DNA from: Pseudobdellovibrionaceae bacterium
GTDB taxonomy: Bacteria > Bdellovibrionota > Bdellovibrionia > Bdellovibrionales > Bdellovibrionaceae
Direction: 5' to 3'
DNA: 64,000 nucleotides
Assembly: GCA_947449255.1 (NCBI GenBank)
Contig: CANFQX010000003.1
Location: 186,001 to 250,000, forward strand
The notes under the pieces were generated by a model. That model had not been told where the DNA came from. It ran no database searches and saw only the letters and a list, made by a program, of their open reading frames with translations. Position 1 is the first letter of the stretch. Every line of letters starts with the position of its first letter. Positions 41,556-50,817 of this stretch are shown here, in pieces. A program made the position numbers and the translations under genes.

Positions 41556-42014
41556 CTACCCCAGTGGACTTAAGCCCACGCCCTCAATTTGATTTTGTTT
41601 CAATTGATCCATGATTTTAATCACATCACCATAAGCTGACTGAGCTCCTGGATGAACGATCCCGGTCTTAAGTTCTGGAATATTCTTTTTCAAATCAGAA
41701 AGCTTGGATTCCAGGGCAGTCCAATCAATACCTTTTCCGGTTTTTGCTAAGCGAGACTCTAATCGAACCTTGGCTTGCGTGGTTTTTGGTAAATCACGCA
41801 AAGACAGTTGGATAGCTCCATCAGATTCTAGAGTGACCCAGAGAGAGGGTGGATTCTTTCCGTTAGAAAGCGAATTGTCGCCAATGGCTTGCTTCGTGTC
41901 TATTGTGGAAATTTGAATCCAAACAGCGGTGAGCAACAGAAAACAAATCAACACAGATAAAATGTCTAGTATTGGCAGAATATTGATTTCAAAATTCAAT
42001 TCTTTGTTGCTCAT
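41556..42014 (-). CDS. ExbD/TolR-type motor protein (first copy)
   Basis: A 152-residue protein. The transmembrane segment INILPILDILSVLICFLLLTAVWIQI carries the key Asp in PILDILS. The periplasmic half includes SLWVTLESDGAIQLSLRDLP and LKTGIVHPGAQSAYGDVIKIMDQLK, as in ExbD/TolR. It is six bases from the second copy and ten bases after the ExbB-like gene. Predicted to form the proton channel with those proteins. Confidence 0.87.
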   Translation of the reverse strand: MSNKELNFEINILPILDILSVLICFLLLTAVWIQISTIDTKQAIGDNSLSNGKNPPSLWVTLESDGAIQLSLRDLPKTTQAKVRLESRLAKTGKGIDWTALESKLSDLKKNIPELKTGIVHPGAQSAYGDVIKIMDQLKQNQIEGVGLSPLG

Positions 42015-42024
42015 AAATCACCTC

Positions 42025-42690
42025 TTATTTTTTGTTAGAGACTGGTTCGTAATGGAAACCCAATTGAATAAATAAATTCAGTGCAGCTTTATTCAAATCA
42101 TCAGTTAAACGAGTGGCTCTGTTTTGCAGGACTGCATACATAATCAAAGCAGGAACTGCGACGATCAAACCATAAGCGGTCGTATTCATCGCCAAGGAAA
42201 TTCCTTGAGAAAGAATAGTGGCTTTTTCAGCAGGATTGGCATTGGCAATCGCAGCAAAAGAGTGAATCAAACCCGTGATGGTTCCAAGAAGTCCCATCAA
42301 CGTTGCCACGTTGGCAAACATCGCAAGAAAACCAATGCGCTTTTCAACTCGTGAAGTTTCTTCGAGCAGGATTTCATCCATTTTTAATTGAATTTCTTCC
42401 TTGCCACCAAGATCCATGGCCGCTTGAATCCCAGCTGAAGCGACGGTCCTTAAGGGATCTTTTTCGCTCAATTGTAAAGACCTGCGCAAGGCCTTTTCAA
42501 GTTGTCCTGAGCGAATGTCTTCAGCAAGCAATCTCGATAGCTCTTTTTGATTGTCCTTGCGGTTAACAAACAGGGCCAGTGAGCGCTCAAGCATGATCGC
42601 CACAGAAACAATTTGGGCTGCTAATATTGCCCACATCCAAAAAGCATCAGCAGATGTAAAAGCACGGCCTAAAGAAAGTAAAAACTCCAT
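42025..42690 (-). CDS. ExbB/TolQ/AglR-type motor protein
   Basis: The 221-residue product starts at the ATG at 42690, with GGAGG eight bases upstream; the longer frame to 42717 includes that site and is rejected. It has three helices (FWMWAILAAQIVSVAIMLERSLALF, FANVATLMGLLGTITGLIHSFAAI, GISLAMNTTAYGLIVAVPALIMYAVLQNR) with a large cytoplasmic loop, the MotA/TolQ/ExbB fold. LLGTITGLIHSF is the family signature. It is first in the envelope-motor operon, so the operon promoter should lie just upstream (42691-43004). Confidence 0.9.
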   Translation of the reverse strand: MEFLLSLGRAFTSADAFWMWAILAAQIVSVAIMLERSLALFVNRKDNQKELSRLLAEDIRSGQLEKALRRSLQLSEKDPLRTVASAGIQAAMDLGGKEEIQLKMDEILLEETSRVEKRIGFLAMFANVATLMGLLGTITGLIHSFAAIANANPAEKATILSQGISLAMNTTAYGLIVAVPALIMYAVLQNRATRLTDDLNKAALNLFIQLGFHYEPVSNKK

Positions 42691-43004
42691 CGTGATATCC
42701 TCCATATAGCGTATCAAAGTTAGAATTCAGCAGATTTATACCTGCAACGCTAGATAACTTAGCAATGTGAATGCCATGGCTCTTATTGATTGAGATGTGC
42801 TTAAACGGGACTTGGCCTGTTTATAAGATGAGCAAAGTGACAAAAATTGGGGCTTTGGGCTTTTTTCAGGCTCTCAATGGCTTCGGGTGTTCGACATAGG
42901 TCCATTTTTATGCGCTGACCTTCATTGTTCATTCGAAGATGCTATAATGTTCTTTCCTCAGAGTGGACATCAAATTGGTAAGAGATTCGGTAGGGTTATA
43001 GAAG
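42691..43004. other. 314-base divergent region upstream of the motor operon
   Basis: This region must hold the promoters of the motor operon (minus) and the sensor kinase (plus). A 43-codon minus-strand frame at 42801-42932 (MNNEGQRIKMDLCRTPEAI...) looks protein-like but has no close ribosome binding site, so I do not call it as a gene. An extended -10 for the kinase lies at 42940-42948. Confidence 0.4.
42940..42948 (+). promoter_or_regulatory. extended -10 element for the kinase gene
   Basis: TGCTATAAT fits the TGn-TATAAT extended -10, 57 bases before the ATG at 43005. The -35 region is poor, as is usual with extended -10 promoters. Confidence 0.5.
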
Positions 43005-44799
43005 ATGAATTTAGGAACAGGTGTCGAAAATATTGAGAATCTTGGTCCAAATTCTAGAAAAGAGCGCACAATTCGCTCTGAAACAACGAAAGTTTTTTTG
43101 GGTGTTTTTGCCATTCTATTGGCAATTGGTCTTTTCTCAGTTTACGCAACCCATAAGGGATCATCAACTTTTGAAAAGATCCACGACGTTTATTTCAAAG
43201 AATTTCTTGCTGCCGATGTTTTGAAACACACGGGCCTTGAGATCATCGGAATCTATTATCAATTGGGAAGTGATCAAGATTTAGATATTCTTGTTAAAGA
43301 AATACAAAAATACGACGCTTTGGCAGCACAATTTGATCAGGCGCTTTCTAAATTGAAATGGATTGCCGGAAACATTAGCGATAATAAAAATTCCAGTCAG
43401 ATCCTTGAATTGACTGATGACGTCAGAAAAATATTTTCTACGATCAATAATAATTGTAGAGAAATGACCATAAATCTGATGGAAGGTAAAAAAGGTGAGA
43501 GTTTAGTTTTTTTAAAAAAGGTTTACTTTGATATCGATAAATTTAAGGCCGGAATTGAAAAAATTGACAAGCTAGTCGAAGGGGATATGGAGTCGGAAAC
43601 AGCTGAAGCAAAGAATTTGCTGAATTTCACGACCAGGATGGGCATTCTATTTACTGTGCTCGGAATTATTTTAACTCTAGCATTGATCTATTACTTGATG
43701 AATTTTTTGAGCATCTCGCTTTTGCCCATTTCAAACTTGATGCACAATATGCGCCAAGCCGTCTTTTCAATTGATAAGTCTCTAAAGGTTATTTCGCCGG
43801 TTTCAAATCATTCTTCGAAGGTTTTTAATCAAGATATTGTAGAAAAGAATTTCTTGAATCTTTTGTTTGAGCCAAGAGAACTTCGAGGCGAAATTGCAAC
43901 CAAAACAAATTTCGCCCTAGAAACTGTCTTTGATGAAGATGAAGTGCAATGGATCCTTTCAGAGTCCAGATTGCCGGCTCAAATTGTTTTAAAAACAGGA
44001 GTGGCGCATCAACGTTGTTAAGGCACTGATTGAAATGCACCGCGAGGATATCGAACCCTATCTTGTTGAAAATAAAATTAAGGTCGCTGAGTGTCGGCAA
44101 CTTTTACAAGTCTTAGATAAAGATCAAGATAGAAGTGCTCGTGAATTGCTATTTAGAATTCTGCATACACTCAAAGGAAATGCTAGAGTCTACGGTTTTG
44201 ATAGTCTGTCGGAGCTTTTTCATTTTACCGAAGCTGCTGTCCTCGAACTGACAGAAATGATTGATGGAGAAGATGCGTTTTCATCCGGACCCGTTCGCGA
44301 GATTATCGAAAACCTGAGTAATGCAGAGATCGCATTGGCCTTTGCCTTTAAAATGGCCAATAAAATTTATGGTATTTCAAATCCATATATGAAGTCCAAC
44401 GGAAGCTCCCATAAGGATATTAGGGATGCAAAGCAAACCGTTGAAGTTCCGCTTGATCTGATGAACGTGCTTAAAGTTCACCTGGATGAACTGAGCAAAG
44501 GAACCCCAAATGGACAAGAGTTTTTGACTCAAAAAATTCAAACGATTTTTGGTGTCCTTTTGGATCAACCCATCAAAACCATGTGCCAAAAGCTCTTGCC
44601 GATGGCTCAAGACATTGCGATCGGCTTAGAAAAAAATGTTGAGTTTTCAATTACCGGTGACGAGGTTTACCTAAGCAAAGAAAAATCAGCCTCGTTGCGT
44701 GATGCTCTGGTGCATATGATTCGAAACGCCTTGGATCATGGAATTGAAACCCCGGAAGATCAAGCAAAACTTGAGAAGAATCCAAAAGTTTATCGGTGA
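43005..44799 (+). pseudogene. broken CheA-like membrane sensor histidine kinase
   Basis: The first frame (43005-44021) encodes an N-terminal cytoplasmic tail, a helix (VFLGVFAILLAIGLFSVYAT), a periplasmic four-helix sensor, a second helix (MGILFTVLGIILTLALIYYLMNFL) and a juxtamembrane part. It then stops. Removing one A from the run of five at 43991-43995 restores reading through VLKQEWRINVVKALIEMHRED into the second frame. That frame carries an Hpt domain (FRILHTLKGNARVYGF with the phospho-His) and the N-box (HMIRNALDHGIETPEDQAKL) and ends at 44799. The G boxes, the rest of the ATPase domain and any CheW-like domain are missing. The gene therefore has two lesions and should be inactive unless frameshifting and another protein compensate. 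Confidence 0.85.
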
Positions 44800-45001
44800 A
44801 AAACAGAGTCTTAAGGTGGGCAGCTGCAGTCTTATTCCAGGGTATTGTGTTGCAGGTGAAGGAATTTGTAATCGCTGGGTTCCAAAATCAACCTAGTGTT
44901 GGATTAGCTTGGCCAACTTGATTTCATGGTTTTTGACATTCTCTTTTATCAGTCCGTTTATTTTTTTAAACTCCAGTTTATAGTTTTTTCTGGAGGTTTG
45001 A

Positions 45002-45535
45002 ATGGATCCACAAAATCAACAACAAAAACAGCGTAATATTCGGATAGCGCCTTTAAGAACACCGACTGATCTTGGTGAAAAAGCGACAAAGGATATTTCA
45101 GCAGCTCTGAACTTGGCCCTGGCAGATGTCTATGCAATTTATTTTAAAACAAAAAATTTTCATTGGCATATGAGTGGCGTGCATTTTCGTGACCTTCATC
45201 TCATGCTTGATGAGCAGGCTCATGAAATTTTTGAAATGACAGACAAAATGGCAGAACGGGTTAGAAAGGTTGGAGGCACAACTCTACATTCAATCGGTCA
45301 TGTTTCACGGATGCAACGCATTGCCGACAACGATGCCGACTTTGTGACACCTCAAGATATGCTCTCTGAACTTTGCCAAGATAACAGAGCCTTCACCACT
45401 TCATTGCGTGTGGTTCGCCAAGTTTGCTCAGATCACAGAGACAATGCAAGCGTAAGCCTGATTGACACTTGGATTGACGAGAGTGAAAAGCGCTCGTGGT
45501 TTTTATATGAAATGACTAGACAGTTTCACAGTTAA
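45002..45535 (+). CDS. dps: Dps-like DNA-protecting ferritin
   Basis: The 177-residue four-helix ferritin-like protein has the Dps ferroxidase region TKNFHWHMSGVHFRDLHLMLDEQAHEIFEMTDKMAERVRKVGG. Members form dodecamers that store iron, consume peroxide and bind DNA. The N-terminal tail (MDPQNQQQKQRNIRIAPLR) is basic and Gln-rich, as in DNA-binding Dps. GGAGG lies five bases before the ATG, and TTGACA at 44933 may be the -35. A strong terminator follows, so it is a single-gene unit. Confidence 0.92.
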   Translation: MDPQNQQQKQRNIRIAPLRTPTDLGEKATKDISAALNLALADVYAIYFKTKNFHWHMSGVHFRDLHLMLDEQAHEIFEMTDKMAERVRKVGGTTLHSIGHVSRMQRIADNDADFVTPQDMLSELCQDNRAFTTSLRVVRQVCSDHRDNASVSLIDTWIDESEKRSWFLYEMTRQFHS

Positions 45536-45622
45536 TTCCTGAAGTCTTTCTATAGATTCCCTTCGAATTATTTTAAGTTCTAAAGGGGCATATTTTTTAG
45601 CTGTATCGAGCCTTTCTGAAAA

Positions 45623-45655
45623 GAGGCGACCTTAGTCGGTCGCCTCTTTTTTTTT
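45623..45655 (+). terminator. strong rho-independent terminator after dps
   Basis: GAGGCGACC and GGTCGCCTC form a perfect 9-bp stem with a six-base loop, followed by nine T. Confidence 0.95.
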
Positions 45656-45731
45656 GGGCGATATGCGAGCTTAAAACTTGAATTGAGCTCTTTGCCAATG
45701 GAAAATAAAGAAAATTTAAGGAGAGAATTGC

Positions 45732-46145
45732 ATGAAATTCATTTTTATTGTGCTAGTGGCCACTGGTTTTTCTGTTTTTGCTTATTCTGTCACCAAAGAA
45801 GAAGTGCAGAAAAAAAGCACGGAGGCTGCCTCGGCAGCGGTTGAGTACAGCAAGGAACAAAAAGAGCAATTTCAAAAAGAGATGGGATCAAAGCTGGATG
45901 AGCTCACTTCTGAAGTCAGGGAATTAAAGCAAAAAGCAATCCAAACAACTGGCGATGCGCAAAAGCAGTTGAGCGAACAAATAGCCCTGCTTGAGAAAAA
46001 AGAAAATGAACTTAAAAAGGATTTAGCTTCTTTAAGCAAAAGCACGGGAAAAGGTTGGGAGCAGATGAAGTCCGGGGTGAACAAGGCTTGGGATTCATTG
46101 TCTGATTCCTATCAAAAGGCCAAAAAAGAATTTAAGAAAGACTAG
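45732..46145 (+). CDS. secreted coiled-coil stress-type protein
   Basis: A 137-residue protein with a signal peptide (MKFIFIVLVATGFSVFAYS) followed by an almost wholly helical, Lys/Glu/Gln-rich coiled coil (KEQFQKEMGSKLDELTSEVRELKQKAIQ, QLSEQIALLEKKENELKKDL). It ends with an amphipathic WEQMKSGVNKAWDSLSDSYQKAKKEF helix like those of apolipoprotein-like or Sll1863-type stress proteins. A role in membrane or envelope protection is a guess. AAGGAGAG precedes the start. Confidence 0.75.
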   Translation: MKFIFIVLVATGFSVFAYSVTKEEVQKKSTEAASAAVEYSKEQKEQFQKEMGSKLDELTSEVRELKQKAIQTTGDAQKQLSEQIALLEKKENELKKDLASLSKSTGKGWEQMKSGVNKAWDSLSDSYQKAKKEFKKD

Positions 46146-46244
46146 ATTTGCTTTGTATAAACCCAGTTTATGATGCCTTTGCTGCTTGGTTGGCAAAAGC
46201 ATCCTTTTCTTGACAGCAATCTGGCAATTTTGGATGATCTATTT

Positions 46245-46628
46245 ATGAAAAATTTGAAAAAATCAGCCTTAGTGTTGTTCTTGTTATTTCCTTTGTTTTC
46301 ACAAGCTCGAATCACAGATGGTAAAGACCATCTGAAGTTGTCTAAAAACAAGATTTCAGTCGTCCTTGATAAAGGTTTTCATTTTGTGATGCAATCTCCA
46401 GCAGGGCTTTACATGGATGGAGAGCTGGGCTCGATAGAGCCCCTCAAAAAAACTGAAAAACAAATGGTCTTTGATGTCAGTCATGTTCAAGATAAATCCT
46501 TCACTGTCAGCTATTATGTCTGTGATGATCAAAAAACGGTCTGTGAATCCCATGAGTCCCATTTGAAGTTGGTCAAAGGGAAAATGGTTACAGTGGTTGA
46601 TTCAGAAACTAATCCCAAAGAAAAATAG
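46245..46628 (+). CDS. small secreted protein with a cysteine pair
   Basis: The 127-residue product starts at ATG 46245, which gives a clean signal peptide (MKNLKKSALVLFLLFPLFSQA). The mature part is beta-rich (DKGFHFVMQSPAGLYMDGELGSI) and contains VSYYVCDDQKTVCESHE, whose two cysteines are likely oxidised in the periplasm. The pattern of aromatic residues followed by C...C resembles the N-terminal domain of DsbD-like proteins, without enough match to name it. The ribosome binding site is weak. A palindromic terminator lies about 170 bases downstream. Confidence 0.65.
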   Translation: MKNLKKSALVLFLLFPLFSQARITDGKDHLKLSKNKISVVLDKGFHFVMQSPAGLYMDGELGSIEPLKKTEKQMVFDVSHVQDKSFTVSYYVCDDQKTVCESHESHLKLVKGKMVTVVDSETNPKEK

Positions 46629-46948
46629 ACGAATTTTTTGTTTGAAACGACAAATTGATGAGCTCCGTCATGCCCTTTTCTAAATTTTCTATTTTTTAAT
46701 TTTTTTGGCAGTAAATTTTTTGTACACAGGTCTTTGATCTTTTTTTCGAACTTGTTTCATTCTAAGAATATCAAAAAATAAAAATAAAATATCCAAATCT
46801 AAAGAACTGCGGCCGCAGTTCTTTTCTTTTTCATTACAAAAAAAAGCATACTTCAGCTTTCAGAATCTTGATAAAAAAATCATGGCATCGCGGATTTCAA
46901 CTTTTCGTTGAGTCTTAAACACCGAAACGGATTTCGGAGGAGATTACT
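46629..46948. other. 320-base gap holding a terminator and the next operon's promoter region
   Basis: It contains the palindromic terminator at 46801-46825 and a CCGAAA/TTTCGG hairpin at 46922-46937. The second arm of that hairpin overlaps the GGAGGAG ribosome binding site of the next gene. No gene seen. Confidence 0.5.
46801..46825 (+). terminator. perfect palindromic terminator
   Basis: AAAGAACTGCGG pairs with CCGCAGTTCTTT with no unpaired loop beyond the central CGGCCG, and T-rich sequence (TTCTTTTT) follows. It separates the small Cys protein gene from the secreted-protein operon. Confidence 0.75.
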
Positions 46949-47491
46949 ATGAATTTAGGTAAAGCTATCATTTTGCTGGCATTCTGTTTTGGAGGGCTAC
47001 AATCCAAGGCAGGCGAATTTGACAAGGGCTCTACGGAGTTTGATACACCTCAAGTTCCAAATTATTCTGAAGCTGAGGTTCAGAAGCAAATTCAAAATGA
47101 AATGGCCATAGCCTGCTCTGGCAATCTTTGTAAAATCGCTGGCCAGGATAGTCATGGGTCTGGATGGACTGTTTCATTTCAAGTGGGCTATGGAGGCAAC
47201 AACAACAACGGCAATGGAATGGGAACTGGAGGAATGATTTATATTGGTGGTAATAACAATAACAACAATAAAGGTTATGCCAGCGTTTCGGTCAGCTATA
47301 AAACCTTTCAATGTCACTCAAACTTATTAGTCACCCCCGCAGTCTATCGGTTCGTGAATACGTATTTGTACAATATGGTGAATTCTGATGGTTCAGTGAA
47401 AAGAAATTTTTCTCCAGCAGATCAAACAGTCATTTTATTTTATACGACTATGTTAAACAAAGTTGATGCCTGCGCTGGCGGGATGAGATAG
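46949..47491 (+). CDS. secreted Gly/Asn-rich protein, first gene of the secreted-protein operon
   Basis: A 180-residue protein with a signal peptide (MNLGKAIILLAFCFGGLQSKA). A polar segment with a cysteine pair follows (AIACSGNLCKIAG), then two Asn-rich runs (GGNNNNGNGMG and GGNNNNNNKG) inside strand-like sequence (TVSFQVGYG, GMIYIGG, ASVSVSYKTFQCHS), and a helical C terminus with a last cysteine. The Gly/Asn runs look like loops in a beta-structure such as a surface or amyloid-like protein. GGAGGAG lies eight bases upstream. Two bases separate it from the next gene. No family recognised. Confidence 0.7.
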   Translation: MNLGKAIILLAFCFGGLQSKAGEFDKGSTEFDTPQVPNYSEAEVQKQIQNEMAIACSGNLCKIAGQDSHGSGWTVSFQVGYGGNNNNGNGMGTGGMIYIGGNNNNNNKGYASVSVSYKTFQCHSNLLVTPAVYRFVNTYLYNMVNSDGSVKRNFSPADQTVILFYTTMLNKVDACAGGMR

Positions 47492-47493
47492 AT

Positions 47494-50049
47494 ATGTTTA
47501 AAATCCTGCAATATACCAATCAAAGATTCCATAAATTCGCAAATATAAATTTTATTAAATGGATGTTGGGTCTTTGTTGCCTCTGCAATCTGGGTTTGGC
47601 TCAGGCCGAGTCTGAGATTCTGAGTGTTGAAAGCCCAAAGTCTGCAAAGACGGACAGCCCAAAAACAAACAACCAGCCTTCGCTGAATACTTTGAAATTC
47701 ACAAATCGAGCGCAATGTGCGCTGGATTCAGAGCTCCCAACGGATTCAGCTTTTATGGTTATTGATGGGTATAATGCAGGAAAGCTTTCGTATAATTTAG
47801 CAAAAAGCGTGGGACTGGATACCGAAGCCACCAGTGCCAAAGGAATGAAAGAGTTCCGAATTTCTGTGACAAGAATGGCCACTGAAATCATGAATAAAGT
47901 ATTGGCCGGATCCCTTCCTTTGCTGCCCTTGAATCTAAAGAATTCAAAGCTCTATAAATATAACAATCTGGTGACCCTTTGTTCAAAAAAGACCTACTGT
48001 CCTGAATTGAACACTTACCTTGCAAAGTTGTGGGAAAATTCAGAAGGGGCCGGAGTTCCTTGGGAAAAAATTGATAGCTTTACAGGAGCGCATTTTTCGA
48101 ACTTGAAAAAAGCTCAGCGCGTGTCTTGCATGTATGTCAAAAAGTTTTCACCCTTGCAAGAGCATCTGCATACAACAGTGATCAACCAAGTGGCTTTAAC
48201 AGAAATGGCCCAAGCCTTTTTGGACAAAGAAAAATACATCACATCTTGCGACAATATTGATGACAGCTTAGATTCCAGAAATTCGATCATTCAATTTGAT
48301 TTAAAATTTGATAAAAATGAAGATTTTAAAAAGTTGGGCTTCGATTTTTGGAACAGTGTTAAAATCTATCTTTCTTTTGCGTGGCGCTACACAGACATTG
48401 CCTCAAAAGTCTCTCCAGAGCTTGGGCAATTATTTAAGTCCATTGCTTTAGAAGAATCATTAATGATGATGCCCAATGGCTGTAAAAGCATTGAGATGCC
48501 ATCTTGTGACGCAGAAACCTTGTCGATGAACAGTCTTCGCGAATTGGCAAAACCAGACGGGTTTAAGGCGGAGCCAGGCAAGAATATTCCTGAGGGCCCA
48601 GAGTCCAGTGTCATTAAAAATGGACCCCGATCCGTCAATAACGATTTTTTGGGAACCAGAGGATATAAAGATGCCTCTGAGTGGGTCAGTAATTTTAGAA
48701 AAAACTTTATTCAAATTCGGGGCTCACTCAAAAACAGAGCGCAAAGTTCGATTCAATTTATGAATGTGTTGTCGTCATCCATGACCGGCACAGAGCTTGC
48801 GGACTATGTCAGGCCACTGGCTTTTTCAAAAAGTTACACAAATCCTCATCGCGATGAATTGTATTATCTTTGCACTGAGGCCAGGCTTGCTGGTGACAAA
48901 CGTATCGATTTTATGAAGTCAGGAATTGATAAAATTAAAGACATGGCAGTCATGCAAAAGGTTTTCGAGGGCTCTAAGAAATCCCTTTATGAATTGACCA
49001 ACTACTTTGATACAGCGACATCCGCAGTTCTTACGATGTGTGATGTTTTAGAAAAACAAAAAATTTGGAGTCAGGGAAGTTATCAAGTCAATCGCAATGG
49101 TTTTAGTCCCTGGGCAAGAGAATTGCTAAATATTCCTTCAGCAGCGGGGGCTGTGCCCGAAGTTCAACCAGTGTCTTTTGGTGCGCCACTTTTGGTTTGG
49201 GACGCCACACGAAGCAACGAGGAGGGCAATGTGATCTGTCAGTCGGGTCTTGATTGTGTTCGTAAGCTGACTAAATCCATGGTGGATCTCTATGCCGTGG
49301 CCAAATATGCGGAAGCTTATTTGCCAGTGACTTCCACGGTGACGACACCAGACGTTTTCAATCCCTATGCGGAACTGAAAGCCTGTAAGGTCTACGACCC
49401 TTGGTTTTATACGAGAAGGGCCAATAAGCGTCTTTTTAGTGATCTAGTGAACACGGCTCTTTTTGGTTGGAATTTTGTGCCCATCTACGTTGACATTGAT
49501 TTTAAACCACCTCATGTGACCAGTTTAAATCAGCTCATTAAGAATGGAATTGTGAAGTTTGATCCCAAGGTCGAACCAGAAAAAATGGAAGCGTCTTTGT
49601 TGGCAGATCTTGGACCATTGATTGGGGCTCCCTGTGCTATTTCGATTGCGCCCAACAGTGGCAAGGTCTTTAATTTTTATGCCTTCAATGGAATTTCACT
49701 GAATTACTGCAATGAGAAATCTGCGGGAACCTCAGTGGGTGAATCCAATGGGTCCGTGAATAATCCTACACCGAAAAGTCATGCCTATTGTGGAGGTTGT
49801 TCAATCAATTTTATTGGGGTGGCTTCAGGAGTCGCTATGACTTCAAGTATGACTTTTAATCCCATCAAGCTTGGAATCTATTTATTTAGGTCTGTGTATC
49901 GTTTCATGGATGCCAAATCGGACAATGTGAATATTCCCCTCACTCGGGAAGTGGATTTAAATAAAGTTGCTAAAGTCTATAAAGAGTACGGGGGAATTCC
50001 GAAGAAATGTATGGATTCTTTAGCCCTAGGTGATGGATGTGAATTATGA
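47494..50049 (+). CDS. large secreted protein (851 aa), unknown function
   Basis: The signal peptide has a long basic n-region (FIKWMLGLCCLCNLGLAQA). The mature part of about 810 residues is mostly helical in the first two thirds, with scattered cysteines (LVTLCSKKTYCPELN, RVSCMYVKK, YITSCDNI, NGCKSIEMPSCDAE, VICQSGLDCVRKL). The last 200 residues include a glycine-rich stretch, YCGGCSINFIG and a final CMDSLALGDGCEL. No transmembrane helix or enzyme motif is seen. Length and cysteine content suggest a large disulfide-bonded envelope or extracellular component. It is coupled at both ends: two bases from the previous gene and a four-base overlap with the next. Confidence 0.75.
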   Translation: MFKILQYTNQRFHKFANINFIKWMLGLCCLCNLGLAQAESEILSVESPKSAKTDSPKTNNQPSLNTLKFTNRAQCALDSELPTDSAFMVIDGYNAGKLSYNLAKSVGLDTEATSAKGMKEFRISVTRMATEIMNKVLAGSLPLLPLNLKNSKLYKYNNLVTLCSKKTYCPELNTYLAKLWENSEGAGVPWEKIDSFTGAHFSNLKKAQRVSCMYVKKFSPLQEHLHTTVINQVALTEMAQAFLDKEKYITSCDNIDDSLDSRNSIIQFDLKFDKNEDFKKLGFDFWNSVKIYLSFAWRYTDIASKVSPELGQLFKSIALEESLMMMPNGCKSIEMPSCDAETLSMNSLRELAKPDGFKAEPGKNIPEGPESSVIKNGPRSVNNDFLGTRGYKDASEWVSNFRKNFIQIRGSLKNRAQSSIQFMNVLSSSMTGTELADYVRPLAFSKSYTNPHRDELYYLCTEARLAGDKRIDFMKSGIDKIKDMAVMQKVFEGSKKSLYELTNYFDTATSAVLTMCDVLEKQKIWSQGSYQVNRNGFSPWARELLNIPSAAGAVPEVQPVSFGAPLLVWDATRSNEEGNVICQSGLDCVRKLTKSMVDLYAVAKYAEAYLPVTSTVTTPDVFNPYAELKACKVYDPWFYTRRANKRLFSDLVNTALFGWNFVPIYVDIDFKPPHVTSLNQLIKNGIVKFDPKVEPEKMEASLLADLGPLIGAPCAISIAPNSGKVFNFYAFNGISLNYCNEKSAGTSVGESNGSVNNPTPKSHAYCGGCSINFIGVASGVAMTSSMTFNPIKLGIYLFRSVYRFMDAKSDNVNIPLTREVDLNKVAKVYKEYGGIPKKCMDSLALGDGCEL

Positions 50050-50666
50050 ATAAAGTAATCAGGATGATTGTTTTTCTCTTTGTGGTTTCAGCCTATTTTT
50101 ATCAGAGCACAGCGCAAGCCTTCATCGTCACGGGTGGATACAAGCAATTTCAAAATGGCAGCTATTCAAGAACAACCAAAGTGACTTGCGAACCCGATGA
50201 TGTTGAATCTTGTAAAATGCTTTGTGCTCAAGAAAATGAATGTGAGCGGGTTGAACCCTTTTGTCGAAACTGTGCAGGGACAGCCTCTTCATTGCTCAGA
50301 CAGCTTTTTACCGAAATTTCAAAAGTTTATAAAATTAAAAGTGAGCTGACGGTAAGTTCCGTATTAATTCAATATCTGAAATATGATCTTTACGTGCTTT
50401 TGGATGTGAAAAGTATTTTTGATTATTACCACTCTGCTGATTCAGGACTTTTTATTGAAGAACTTAAAAAATTCTGCGGTGAGGGTGCTGAAAGTTCCTT
50501 GTTGGCGGTGACTTTAGATGTGGTCAATCAGCCCAAAGAACTAAAATATGTTCTCTGCCAGGATCCTTCAAGGGGGACTCAGACGCGAGCTTTAGAGGTG
50601 GAAACTCGGTTCCCAGGATTGTTTCCTGTTAAACTTCAGACCCCAATTTACTTTCGATCCCATTGA
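50046..50666 (+). CDS. secreted Cys-rich protein, operon gene 3
   Basis: A 206-residue protein with a signal peptide (MIVFLFVVSAYFYQSTAQA). The mature N terminus has a dense cysteine cluster: VTCEPDDVESCKMLCAQENECERVEPFCRNCAG, six cysteines in about 30 residues, which resembles a knotted module. It is followed by a helical part and a Cys-containing tail (FCGEGAESS, YVLCQDP). It overlaps the 851-aa gene by four bases. No family recognised. Confidence 0.7.
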   Translation: MNKVIRMIVFLFVVSAYFYQSTAQAFIVTGGYKQFQNGSYSRTTKVTCEPDDVESCKMLCAQENECERVEPFCRNCAGTASSLLRQLFTEISKVYKIKSELTVSSVLIQYLKYDLYVLLDVKSIFDYYHSADSGLFIEELKKFCGEGAESSLLAVTLDVVNQPKELKYVLCQDPSRGTQTRALEVETRFPGLFPVKLQTPIYFRSH

Positions 50667-50751
50667 GTCGAAATGAATTTGTATTTTTAGCGGAATTGCA
50701 AAATTTGATATTTAAAAAGTGAAGCAAAATGTTCAACTTAGTTTTCCAAGG

Positions 50752-50772
50752 AACATTCCAGAGAATGTTTTT
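50752..50772 (+). other. hairpin with T-run between operon genes 3 and 4
   Basis: AACATTC and GAATGTT flank a four-base loop and five T follow. This is a weak terminator or attenuator 46 bases before the gene at 50818. It could lower or separate expression of the second half of the operon. Confidence 0.5.
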
Positions 50773-50817
50773 GGAAGTGGAACGAAATAACCTCCCTTAA
50801 ATGGGAAAGGAGACAAC

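Noticed and set aside
42801-42932. 43-codon minus-strand frame between the kinase and motor operon
   Set aside because: Protein-like but lacks a close ribosome binding site and overlaps the kinase promoter region; kept only as a note.
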